A DNA stretch of 29,685 nucleotides, taken from positions 1 to 29,685 of the IMG/VR virus record IMGVR_UViG_3300035564_000031. The stretch is one strand, 5' to 3'. Positions 21,109 through 26,845 of this stretch are shown here, one piece after another; positions within the stretch are counted from its first letter, which is position 1; each line of letters starts with the position of its first letter. Source of the stretch: a virus. A program made the translations under genes and the position numbers. A model generated the notes under the pieces. That model had not been told where the DNA came from. It did no database searches and was given only the letters and a program-made list of their open reading frames with translations.

Positions 21109-22088
21109 TAGATTTCATTCCCCCATGAAGTCCAGCCCTGTCTTTCGCTTCTTGCAAATAGCTCGATCTTATTGCCAGGGTACATAGTTTCAATGATGTC
21201 GTAAACCATTTCAGGTTTCCGACTGTGAACATTTCCCCGGTCAGCCTCGAAACAAGAGTCTGGCCTTTCGGCTGGATGTGGTGAATTTGGGCGTACTCCG
21301 ATCAATAACAATTCGTGTTTTGATTTCAAAAACCAACCTTTGCCGCGTCCTCTATCCTTGATCCATGCCATGTTGGTTTTATATTCAAAGCCCCAGGATG
21401 ACAAAACCTGTAGGGCTTCTGGTAAAAGTGGATTGGTCGCCCACAAAAAAATTACCGTTGCATCGTCTGTCAATTGCGAGATCCCCAAAGCGCAGATTTC
21501 CTCTAATGGCATAGTTGGGTATTGATTGTCCGCAGCCTCATCGAATCCGCTGTTTTCATATTGCCAGGGTGGATCGGCGTAAATTACCGAATATTTTCCT
21601 TCGGGCAAGGGCCGCGTTCTTTTTTCTTCGTGCATCAGTTCGCGCTTTTCTTTTTGTATTTCTTTTATGATCGCGGTGGTAGTAAGTTCCTTACCTTCCG
21701 CTTTTGTTTCGGCGAGTTGTTCTTCAAATGCTTCGGATGGTATTTGTGCGATTTGTTCCCATCTATTAGCATCTTGGTATGATGTCTTTGATTCTTCTAA
21801 TACCTGGGCGTATTCGCTATTTTTTCCAACATTGGAAATATTACGGTTCCCCTGATTTCTTTCAAGTTGAGCCAAAACCTCTCCGGCCTTTCGCTTGCCT
21901 CGTATCGCTATTTCGGCTGCCGTGTTTTGCGCTTCCGTTCCCAGGTTGGCAGCTTTGGCGTATCTTATCCCTGCCTCTGCCAAACTGATTACCTGTTTGA
22001 TTTCTGGAAGCGTTACGGCTTCCGCAAGCATACGGCCTGCTATGGTTATTTTTTCAAGGTCGGTTACTTTCACCTCGTCACTCATCAT
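21108..22088 (-). CDS. MT-A70-family adenine-N6 DNA methyltransferase
   Basis: From ATG 22088 (ATGA overlap with the upstream gene) the protein has 326 aa. Residues 1-155 form a helical region with [16 protein letters not shown] and [15 protein letters not shown], similar to the N-terminal parts of phage MT-A70 proteins. The catalytic domain begins [15 protein letters not shown] with DPPW at 172-175, followed by AIDG-like [18 protein letters not shown] and [18 protein letters not shown] marks adenine-N6 transfer from SAM. Likely roles are protection from host restriction or modification paired with the nuclease downstream. Confidence 0.88.
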   Translation of the reverse strand: MMSDEVKVTDLEKITIAGRMLAEAVTLPEIKQVISLAEAGIRYAKAANLGTEAQNTAAEIAIRGKRKAGEVLAQLERNQGNRNISNVGKNSEYAQVLEESKTSYQDANRWEQIAQIPSEAFEEQLAETKAEGKELTTTAIIKEIQKEKRELMHEEKRTRPLPEGKYSVIYADPPWQYENSGFDEAADNQYPTMPLEEICALGISQLTDDATVIFLWATNPLLPEALQVLSSWGFEYKTNMAWIKDRGRGKGWFLKSKHELLLIGVRPNSPHPAERPDSCFEADRGNVHSRKPEMVYDIIETMYPGNKIELFARSERQGWTSWGNEI

Positions 22089-22435
22089 TCCCCCTTGTTG
22101 TCGATAAGTCGCTTGATCTTCTGGAAGCAGTCCCAACAAATAATTGTTTCCCGCTTCTCGATCAAGATGTATTTTTCCCATTCCTCTTTTACAACCATAA
22201 AGAATTGGGGCCACTTCTTCCCACACCTTGAGCAAAATTGCGGATACTGAATATATGGTACTCTGTCTGGGAGATCATCAAATTTTATATCCATGTAACA
22301 ATCACACGATATGAGTTGTCCGCCGCACTTCGGGCAGCGCTCCATATCACAACCGGGGCGATGCAGATGACCTTCAGTTACCCCGCAATCACCGCACGAA
22401 CTAATATCGTACTCTTTGTGAAGTTTGGTAAACAT
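22085..22435 (-). CDS. Multi-zinc-ribbon phage protein
   Basis: ATG 22435 overlaps the upstream stop as TGATG; product 116 aa. It holds several zinc pairs: CGDCG (residues about 14-18), a [18 protein letters not shown] signature, [14 protein letters not shown] and IICWDC. The [13 protein letters not shown] pattern occurs in a widespread uncharacterised phage family. It would bind two or more zinc ions and probably nucleic acid or protein. It is coupled to both the RHH regulator and the methyltransferase. Confidence 0.72.
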   Translation of the reverse strand: MFTKLHKEYDISSCGDCGVTEGHLHRPGCDMERCPKCGGQLISCDCYMDIKFDDLPDRVPYIQYPQFCSRCGKKWPQFFMVVKEEWEKYILIEKRETIICWDCFQKIKRLIDNKGE

Positions 22436-22632
22436 CACTCCCCCTTGACCCATTCATTGACAGACGGTATCCGGTTGACGTTCGCCACCTGTCGGTTGTA
22501 CTCCTGCTCCACAAGGAAGGCCACGAAGGAAGAACGGTTGCGGTATGACTGCCGGGCCAATTCGGTCAGGCGGTTGCTTACATCAGGTGTAAGCATGATC
22601 GGGTACAGCTTCTTTTTAGTTATGGTGTCCAT
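22435..22632 (-). CDS. Ribbon-helix-helix (CopG/Arc-type) regulator
   Basis: A 65-aa protein with a short basic start, then the ribbon-helix-helix pattern [21 protein letters not shown] (strand and helix A) and [18 protein letters not shown] (helix B). RHH dimers bind short inverted repeats. It is the first gene of the leftward operon and starts after GCAGGAGACTAAT. The perfect palindrome at 22672-22692 in its own promoter is a natural site, so autoregulation is likely. It would also control the rightward promoter. Confidence 0.85.
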   Translation of the reverse strand: MDTITKKKLYPIMLTPDVSNRLTELARQSYRNRSSFVAFLVEQEYNRQVANVNRIPSVNEWVKGE

Positions 22633-22649
22633 ATTAGTCTCCTGCGTTC

Positions 22650-22678
22650 ATAATACCACTTATTCAAAGTCATGTCAA
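22650..22678 (-). promoter_or_regulatory. Leftward sigma70 promoter
   Basis: Minus strand TTGACA (22673-22678), 17-bp spacer, TATTAT (22650-22655). It drives the RHH gene and the leftward operon. Its -35 box lies in one arm of the palindrome. Confidence 0.85.
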
Positions 22679-22692
22679 TACCCTATTGACAT
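22672..22692. promoter_or_regulatory. Perfect palindrome covering both -35 boxes (operator)
   Basis: ATGTCAATA-CCC-TATTGACAT: 9-bp arms with a 3-bp centre. The TTGACA of each divergent promoter forms one arm, so one bound protein would shut both promoters. The adjacent RHH gene encodes the obvious candidate. Confidence 0.82.
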
Positions 22693-22714
22693 TCATATGA
22701 GGAAGTGCTATTAT
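22686..22714 (+). promoter_or_regulatory. Rightward sigma70 promoter
   Basis: Plus strand TTGACA (22686-22691), 17-bp spacer, TATTAT (22709-22714). It has the same hexamers and spacing as the leftward promoter and drives the genes from 22755. Confidence 0.87.
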
Positions 22715-22754
22715 TAGAGCAACAAACCAATTCACTTATAACAAGGAGCAACAA

Positions 22755-22940
22755 ATGGACGCCAAACTAACCTGGCACAATCGCGAAGTAAAGCGCGACA
22801 TCATCCACTACAACGATGACAACACCGTTGAGATCGTTATGGCCGACACCGGCGCGCAGCTGGACATCGACCGGGCAGACCTGATCATCGTGAAGGCCAG
22901 CGACGTGCAGGCCGTGGCGGTAGGGGAGGGGGCGAGATGA
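22755..22940 (+). CDS. Small beta-rich unknown protein (61 aa)
   Basis: First gene of the rightward operon, with ribosome site AAGGAGCAACAA. The product reads KLTWHNREVKRDIIHYND, then NTVEIVMADTGAQLDIDRADLIIV, and ends in a short tail. This looks like a compact beta-barrel or OB/SH3-like domain, but no family was recognised. Being first after an operator-controlled promoter, it is likely an early gene. Confidence 0.7.
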   Translation: MDAKLTWHNREVKRDIIHYNDDNTVEIVMADTGAQLDIDRADLIIVKASDVQAVAVGEGAR

Positions 22941-23239
22941 GTTACCACGCATCAGCGAACACATACGAGATCAACGGGGCGGCATCGCTCCACCGGCGCA
23001 TCGAGGCAGAGGAAGCGGCGAGGGAGTTGGCCCTGGTTGAGAGCAACACCCTGGCCGACCTGATCGGCTACGAGTCGCCAGCTTGGGAGACCTTCTGGCG
23101 CACCGTACCGGAGCCGTCCACGAACGTCACGATCCTGGCGATGCTCCAGGCCGAGATCAAGCGCATCAATGACGCGGGGGTGATCGCGGACCACGAGGAT
23201 GACTTGCGGCTATATGCCGACCTGAGAAGGGGTGGGTGA
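22937..23239 (+). CDS. Unknown helical protein (100 aa)
   Basis: ATGA overlap with the preceding gene; ribosome site GGGGAGGGGGCGAG. The protein is helical and acidic: LHRRIEAEEAARELALVESN, WETFWRTVPEPST, ILAMLQAEIKRINDAG, DDLRLYADLRRGG. Its leader GGGGCGAGATG is the same string as that at the scaffold start. The last codons and stop form one copy of a 13-bp repeat (23227-23239). Confidence 0.65.
   Translation: MSYHASANTYEINGAASLHRRIEAEEAARELALVESNTLADLIGYESPAWETFWRTVPEPSTNVTILAMLQAEIKRINDAGVIADHEDDLRLYADLRRGG
23227..23239 (+). repeat. 13-bp repeat AAGGGGTGGGTGA, first copy
   Basis: Identical to 23339-23351. Each copy encodes the end of a gene (GG plus stop) and the ribosome site of the next, so the pair brackets the 36-aa gene. 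Confidence 0.85.
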
Positions 23240-23240
23240 G

Positions 23241-23351
23241 ATGGAAACCATGAGCCTTATTGTACTTATGTTACTCGCAATAATGAACCTGATACTTTGG
23301 ATCAAGGTTCGTATACTTGCCGACGAAGTACGAAAGCTAAGGGGTGGGTGA
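23241..23351 (+). CDS. Single-span membrane protein (36 aa)
   Basis: The frame from ATG 23241 encodes one span (SLIVLMLLAIMNLILWIKV) after METM and a basic tail (LADEVRKLRGG). The ribosome site is AAGGGGTGGGTGAG. The stop overlaps the next start as TGATG. The repeated 13-bp sequence flanks it on both sides. Function unknown. Confidence 0.58.
   Translation: METMSLIVLMLLAIMNLILWIKVRILADEVRKLRGG
23339..23351 (+). repeat. 13-bp repeat AAGGGGTGGGTGA, second copy
   Basis: Second copy of the repeat at 23227-23239, again at a stop-plus-ribosome-site junction. Confidence 0.85.
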
Positions 23352-23488
23352 TGAGCATCCACGATCTTACCCCCGCGCAGGTTGAGGCCGTCAAGAATGG
23401 CCTGATGATCGCATTCATGCTGGGTCTGTTCGCCATAGCGTGTATCGCGCTGTGGATCGATAAGGACATTACGAAAGGGCCGAAATGA
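23351..23488 (+). CDS. Single-span membrane protein (45 aa)
   Basis: ATG 23351 is chosen because it overlaps the upstream stop (TGATG) and follows GGGGTGGGTG; an in-frame start at 23297 lies inside the previous gene. The product has an amphipathic N-terminus (HDLTPAQVEAVKNG), one span (LMIAFMLGLFAIACIALWI) and a charged tail (DKDITKGPK). Function unknown; it resembles small tail-anchored phage proteins. Confidence 0.6.
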   Translation: MSIHDLTPAQVEAVKNGLMIAFMLGLFAIACIALWIDKDITKGPK

Positions 23489-23688
23489 AACCATCCAAAA
23501 AAGAAATGCGCGGGCATATCGGCTGGTGGCACATCTGGATTTATAACGGCATCTGCTACCTGTGTACCCCCAAACAGACCATCGCCATTGATTACATCGA
23601 GAAAATCAGCGACAAGGGGTTTGATGAAATCTCCGATATTGTCGAAACGATGGGGAAAAAGGTTGACATGAAAGGACAACGGAAATGA
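23485..23688 (+). CDS. Small unknown protein (67 aa)
   Basis: ATGA overlap on both sides. It reads KEMRGHIGWWHIWIYNGICYLCTPKQT, then YIEKISDKGFDEISDIVETMG and a basic end. The aromatic, cysteine-bearing first half looks like a small folded domain. No family was recognised. A ribosome site (AAAGGGCCGAA) lies in the end of the upstream gene. Confidence 0.62.
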   Translation: MKPSKKEMRGHIGWWHIWIYNGICYLCTPKQTIAIDYIEKISDKGFDEISDIVETMGKKVDMKGQRK

Positions 23689-24140
23689 GCAACCAATTGG
23701 CAGTTCGCCCAGAGTTGGGCTATTGCTCATTCTGCGGAAAGGAATATGTGCGCTCCCCCCGGCACGTAAATCAAAAATTTTGTGGCCCCAATTGCAGATA
23801 TAAAACATGGAGAAGGGAACACAACGAAGAAGCGAGGGCTATGGGGAGAGCGCATAACGCGAGATGGAAAACGAAAAATCCAGATAAGAGCAAAATAGCA
23901 GAATGGAAAAACAAAGGGATAGTCGACTTGGACCATGCCCTAGCGCTTTGGAAAGGTCCGCATCAATGCTACATCTGCGGGAAAACAAGCGGAAGATTTT
24001 GCGTAGATCACGATCATAAAAACGGATTGACAAGAGGACTTCTCTGCGATGATTGCAATGTTGGGTTAGGGAAGTTCTTAGACAACATGGACGTTCTTAT
24101 AAAAGCAGTTGCATATATCGAATTTTGGAGGACCCAATGA
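23685..24140 (+). CDS. HNH endonuclease, recombination endonuclease VII type
   Basis: The 151-aa protein has an N-terminal zinc part (YCSFCGKEY and QKFCGPNCRY, residues 13-39) and a C-terminal endonuclease VII-like core: CYICGK (95-100), CVDHDHKNGLTRGLLCDDCN (106-125) and GLGKFLDN. The cysteine pairs bind structural zinc, and H109/D110/H111 is the nuclease motif. In phages such nucleases cut branched DNA or act as homing enzymes. Its position just before ERF, with ATGA coupling, fits recombination. RusA is a second resolvase in the same window. Confidence 0.87.
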   Translation: MSNQLAVRPELGYCSFCGKEYVRSPRHVNQKFCGPNCRYKTWRREHNEEARAMGRAHNARWKTKNPDKSKIAEWKNKGIVDLDHALALWKGPHQCYICGKTSGRFCVDHDHKNGLTRGLLCDDCNVGLGKFLDNMDVLIKAVAYIEFWRTQ

Positions 24141-24943
24141 ACAAGTCAGAGACTATCAACGATCTGGCAACCGCATTATCCGTAGCGCAGGGCCAAATGA
24201 CTGCCGCTAAGATGGGCGCAGAAAACCCGTTCTTGCATAACCACTACGCGGACCTGGGCAGCGTCATTCAGGCCGCCAAAAAGCCGCTTGCAGATAACGG
24301 ACTGAGCTACTCCCAGCATCCAGAATTGAACGGCGGGGCTGTCACAATCACCACGATCCTGATGCACTCAACCGGCCAATGGATTGAAAGCACCATCACG
24401 CTGGGGTTAGGTGAGGGGAAGGGAATGAGCCAGGCTCAACAGATGGGCAGTGTGATTACCTACCTTCGCCGGTATTCACTCTCCGCGATCCTGGGCATCT
24501 ACGCTGATGAGGATACGGACGGCAACGACAAGACCACCATCCCCCACAACGGCCAGGCCCGCCCAGCGCAGACGATCACGCAGACCGTCAACCCCCAGGC
24601 TATCAAGCCGCTGGCCGCGCCCGTCTCACTCACGGGTAAGCCCGCCGTCATCACCGAGGCGAGGGTGGAGGAAGCCCAGGCCACCGTAGATGCACCAGCT
24701 ACCCAATGGCCTGAAGCCGTCCTGCAATACTTCGTGGACACCTACAAACTCCGCGCCAAGAACCAGGCTGAGAACATGCTCAACCTATCGGACTACCCGA
24801 AGGACACGCCCGTTGTTGTCCTGGCTAAATGGGTGGAAGTCTATAAATCCTATCGTGCCATCCAGGGTGAGGGTGGGGTGGGTAAGTACACCACGCACGA
24901 AGCGGCGCAATTGGCAACCACGCACATGAACGAGAAAGGATAA
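24137..24943 (+). CDS. erf: ERF-family single-strand DNA annealing protein
   Basis: From ATG 24137 (ATGA overlap, TTTGGAGGACCC ribosome site) the protein has 268 aa. The ERF domain covers residues 1-135: LATALSVAQGQMTAAKMGAEN, HYADLGSVIQAAKKPLADNG, HSTGQWIESTITLGLGE, QMGSVITYLRRYSLSAILGI and DEDTDG. The rest is a Pro/Ala linker and a C-terminal helical part. These proteins anneal complementary single strands for phage recombination and genome circularisation. It sits beside an endonuclease VII-like gene, with RusA on the other operon. Confidence 0.92.
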   Translation: MNKSETINDLATALSVAQGQMTAAKMGAENPFLHNHYADLGSVIQAAKKPLADNGLSYSQHPELNGGAVTITTILMHSTGQWIESTITLGLGEGKGMSQAQQMGSVITYLRRYSLSAILGIYADEDTDGNDKTTIPHNGQARPAQTITQTVNPQAIKPLAAPVSLTGKPAVITEARVEEAQATVDAPATQWPEAVLQYFVDTYKLRAKNQAENMLNLSDYPKDTPVVVLAKWVEVYKSYRAIQGEGGVGKYTTHEAAQLATTHMNEKG

Positions 24944-24947
24944 CCGC

Positions 24948-25046
24948 GTGGGGACAGATCACGCCAAACGCACCGGGCGGCGTGATGAGAACACCCTGCC
25001 GGCGGGGGATCACCGGCAAAGGGAGATGAAATGGCTAGAAAAGTGA
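24948..25046 (+). CDS. Possible small basic protein (32 aa, GTG start)
   Basis: A 32-aa frame begins at GTG 24948, after AAAGGATAACCGC, and overlaps the next gene by 16 bp. The product is basic and polar (GTDHAKRTGRRDENTLPAGD). It is the only reading that fills the gap between ERF and the next gene, but a non-coding spacer is as likely. Confidence 0.3.
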   Translation: MGTDHAKRTGRRDENTLPAGDHRQREMKWLEK

Positions 25047-25282
25047 AATGCAATAAATGCGGTTATGTTGGCGAGGAGAAGGAATTTCCAAAAGGGCATG
25101 ACTTCTTCCAAAATCCCTATATCGCCAGTTGTGCGAATAAAGACTGTGACAATCACCAAAGTCCTGGCGATGCCTCAATGCGTATGTTTGGGGGAGAACG
25201 TCCATTTGTTTATGTCGAGGCGAACACTCCATCAAGTGATCCATACACCGAAACAATGCGCCGGGCTAACGAAGCAAGTTAA
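25031..25282 (+). CDS. Zinc-binding protein (83 aa)
   Basis: Strong ribosome site AAAGGGAGATGAA. Residues 7-12 give CNKCGY and residues about 34-40 CANKDCD, a four-cysteine zinc ribbon around FPKGHDFFQNPYIAS. The C-terminal part is polar (YVEANTPSSDPYTETMRRAN). Members of this kind are common in phages with no assigned role. Confidence 0.7.
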   Translation: MARKVKCNKCGYVGEEKEFPKGHDFFQNPYIASCANKDCDNHQSPGDASMRMFGGERPFVYVEANTPSSDPYTETMRRANEAS

Positions 25283-25415
25283 AAACGCAGAAAGTAAACT
25301 CGCCGCGCAGTACAGTACGCCGGTCTAGCGCTCCGAGAACCGAGCCGGGCGGTATATCCCGGCATTGCGTATAGTAGTGAATTGCAACCGATCACAACCG
25401 AAAGGCCAAACGCGC
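25283..25415. other. 133-bp intergenic stretch
   Basis: No gene is seen. A short inverted repeat (GCCGGG ... CCCGGC near 25346-25364) could form a small hairpin but has no T tract, so it is not a terminator. No -10/-35 pair with consensus spacing was found. Confidence 0.4.
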
Positions 25416-25802
25416 ATGACTCGCAACCTGATAGCCGTCCCTCAAATGCTTCTCCTGGCCCTGTTCGCGTGCGCCGTCGCCCTGGACGTCGCGGTGAACC
25501 TGCCGCCGGTAAAGCCAATGGATGAGGTACACGTCAACCTACACGCCGAAGCGGGGGAGGTGATGAGTTGCAACAATATCGAACGTGTGTACGCGCACCT
25601 GCCGGGGGATAAGAACCCTTGCCAGTTGACTAAATTTGAGTTCATAAAACGCCTCAAAGATGGGCGGCTGTGCAACATGGTGACATTCTCAACCAAAGCT
25701 GGACTACTCGTAAAGACGGCTTACGCTTATGATTGGGGTGTAGGGATGGATGAAGTCGAAAAGATCATGGCATCTAAGGGATGCGTTGATATTACACCAT
25801 AG
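25416..25802 (+). CDS. Exported or membrane-anchored unknown protein (128 aa)
   Basis: ATG 25416 (MTRNLIAVPQMLLLALFACA) is preferred to a TTG at 25365. Residues 5-26 form a signal peptide or anchor ending ALDVAVNLPP. The rest holds three cysteines (MSCNNIERV, NPCQLTKF, GRLCNMV) plus one near the end (SKGCVDI), suggesting disulphides in the periplasm or outside. A surface role such as superinfection exclusion is possible but unproven. Confidence 0.65.
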   Translation: MTRNLIAVPQMLLLALFACAVALDVAVNLPPVKPMDEVHVNLHAEAGEVMSCNNIERVYAHLPGDKNPCQLTKFEFIKRLKDGRLCNMVTFSTKAGLLVKTAYAYDWGVGMDEVEKIMASKGCVDITP

Positions 25803-25811
25803 GGAGGCTGA
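25801..25811 (+). repeat. 11-bp repeat AGGGAGGCTGA, first copy
   Basis: Identical to 26075-26085. It overlaps the stop of the exported-protein gene and supplies the ribosome site of the HTH gene. Confidence 0.8.
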
Positions 25812-25812
25812 A

Positions 25813-26085
25813 ATGATGAACGATAAATTTGTAACTTTTTTGAAAAAGGCATTTTTGGACTGGCGGAAAAGCCCCAATGCACCAACACCGAGAGGGGGTT
25901 TCCCCGGCTATACCATGCCCTCACAATATCAATTCTCTCAATATTTGGGTATCAGCCCGACATCCTTAGAATACTACCTGATTGGGGAGCGCCTTCCCAC
26001 TAAAAAAGCAGCCCTAAAACTAGCCGGCAAGCTGGGCGACGAAGTGCTGGACATCCTGGGGTTTACCCGCGACGAGGGAGGCTGA
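25813..26085 (+). CDS. XRE-like helix-turn-helix protein
   Basis: ATG 25813 follows AGGGAGGCTGAA; 91 codons including stop. An N-terminal helix (FVTFLKKAFLDWRKSP) precedes an HTH: QYQFSQYLGISPTSLEYYLIGERLP (about residues 37-61) then KKAALKLAGKLGDEVLDILGF. This is the XRE/Cro layout with the usual trailing helices. It may be the Cro-like or repressor-like factor for the divergent switch, or an accessory regulator late in the operon. It is flanked by 11-bp repeats that carry ribosome sites. Confidence 0.78.
   Translation: MMNDKFVTFLKKAFLDWRKSPNAPTPRGGFPGYTMPSQYQFSQYLGISPTSLEYYLIGERLPTKKAALKLAGKLGDEVLDILGFTRDEGG
26075..26085 (+). repeat. 11-bp repeat AGGGAGGCTGA, second copy
   Basis: Second copy, at the HTH gene stop and before the next start at 26088. 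Confidence 0.8.
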
Positions 26086-26087
26086 CA

Positions 26088-26486
26088 ATGGAATCATCAG
26101 ACTACGGGAATTTAGTTGGAGCAAGGATAGCGCTCGCCCAGGCGCGTATACGTATCGTAGAGCTAGAGGCCGAACTCGCCACCACCCGGCGCGAGATGGG
26201 CGAGATGGCAAAGGCGCTGCTGGACTTCGCGTGGGTGCCGGCGAGCGTGGCGCTGCCGGAGGATGAGACGCATGTCCTTGTTGCGGATAACGAGGGAAAC
26301 GTTACGGTCGCCTATCATATTGCCCATGCCTATCATATTGCTCATATTCCTCAATGGAATACCGATAGTGGTCTATATTTCCACGACCAAACATATAATT
26401 GGATAGTCGCCTGGATGAAGTTGCCGTCGTACACCGCGCCAGCCGCGCAGGATGCCCACGACGAGAGGCAAGGGGATGAGGGATGA
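26088..26486 (+). CDS. DUF551-like protein with coiled-coil N-terminus
   Basis: Residues 12-45 form a coiled coil (ALAQARIRIVELEAELATTR). Then comes a DUF551-like domain: FAWVPASVALPEDETHVLVAD, NVTVAYHI, WNTDSGLYF and a closing IVAWMKLPSY, where the family usually has THWMPLP. The domain is common in phages and has no known activity. A duplicated YHIAHAYHIAH is encoded by an 18-bp tandem repeat. The ribosome site is GAGGGAGGCTGAC. Confidence 0.72.
   Translation: MESSDYGNLVGARIALAQARIRIVELEAELATTRREMGEMAKALLDFAWVPASVALPEDETHVLVADNEGNVTVAYHIAHAYHIAHIPQWNTDSGLYFHDQTYNWIVAWMKLPSYTAPAAQDAHDERQGDEG
26311..26346 (+). repeat. 18-bp tandem duplication within the DUF551-like gene
   Basis: CCTATCATATTGCCCATG is followed at once by CCTATCATATTGCTCATA, giving the repeated YHIAH residues. 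It is a recent in-frame slippage event. Confidence 0.8.
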
Positions 26487-26704
26487 GATCCAACCTAACG
26501 CGTAAACTTGTCGATGCTGTTTCATGGGATCTGGACGCGATGACGGACGCACAGTTGCGTACTGTCCTGCGTGAGTGCAAGCGAATGACTGTAAGTAACT
26601 GCGACTGGCGCTGTTACGAGGGCCGCGAAATGTTAGCGAATATGGCCAAAGCTGTTTTACATACGCGAAAGGTCAAGGCCAAATTACACTTTGAGGGGAG
26701 GTGA
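26483..26704 (+). CDS. Small helical unknown protein (73 aa)
   Basis: ATGA overlap with the previous gene. The product is a chain of helices (RKLVDAVSWDLDAMTDAQLR, VLRECKRM, EMLANMAKAVLHTRKVKAKL) with three cysteines. It is the last gene of the rightward operon before the terminator. Function unknown. Confidence 0.65.
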   Translation: MRSNLTRKLVDAVSWDLDAMTDAQLRTVLRECKRMTVSNCDWRCYEGREMLANMAKAVLHTRKVKAKLHFEGR

Positions 26705-26786
26705 TGTAAATCTATCAACCGAGTCACCCGACAATACTGAGCGATAAGGAGGTGCCAATGCTGAAATAAACTAGGGATATACCAAA
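26705..26786 (+). other. Operon tail with two start-stop mini frames
   Basis: No gene. GGGGAGGTG-ATG-TAA at 26696-26708 and AAGGAGGTGCCA-ATG-CTG-AAA-TAA (start at 26758) are near-perfect ribosome sites with almost no coding sequence after them. They look like leftovers of deleted genes. Confidence 0.5.
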
Positions 26787-26826
26787 AACAAGAACCGTCC
26801 TCATGGTGGAGGACGGTTTGCTTTTG
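26787..26826. terminator. Strong hairpin terminator, active in both directions
   Basis: AACCGTCCTC-ATGGTG-GAGGACGGTT: a perfect 10-bp stem at 26793-26818. The plus strand continues TTGCTTTTG and the minus strand continues CTTGTTTTTGG, so it can end both the rightward operon and the leftward tailspike transcript that stops at 26846. Confidence 0.9.
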
Positions 26827-26845
26827 TAATGCCTGTTACTGGGCG

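Noticed and set aside
25346-25364. Hairpin before the exported-protein gene as a terminator
   Set aside because: Short stem and no following T tract.
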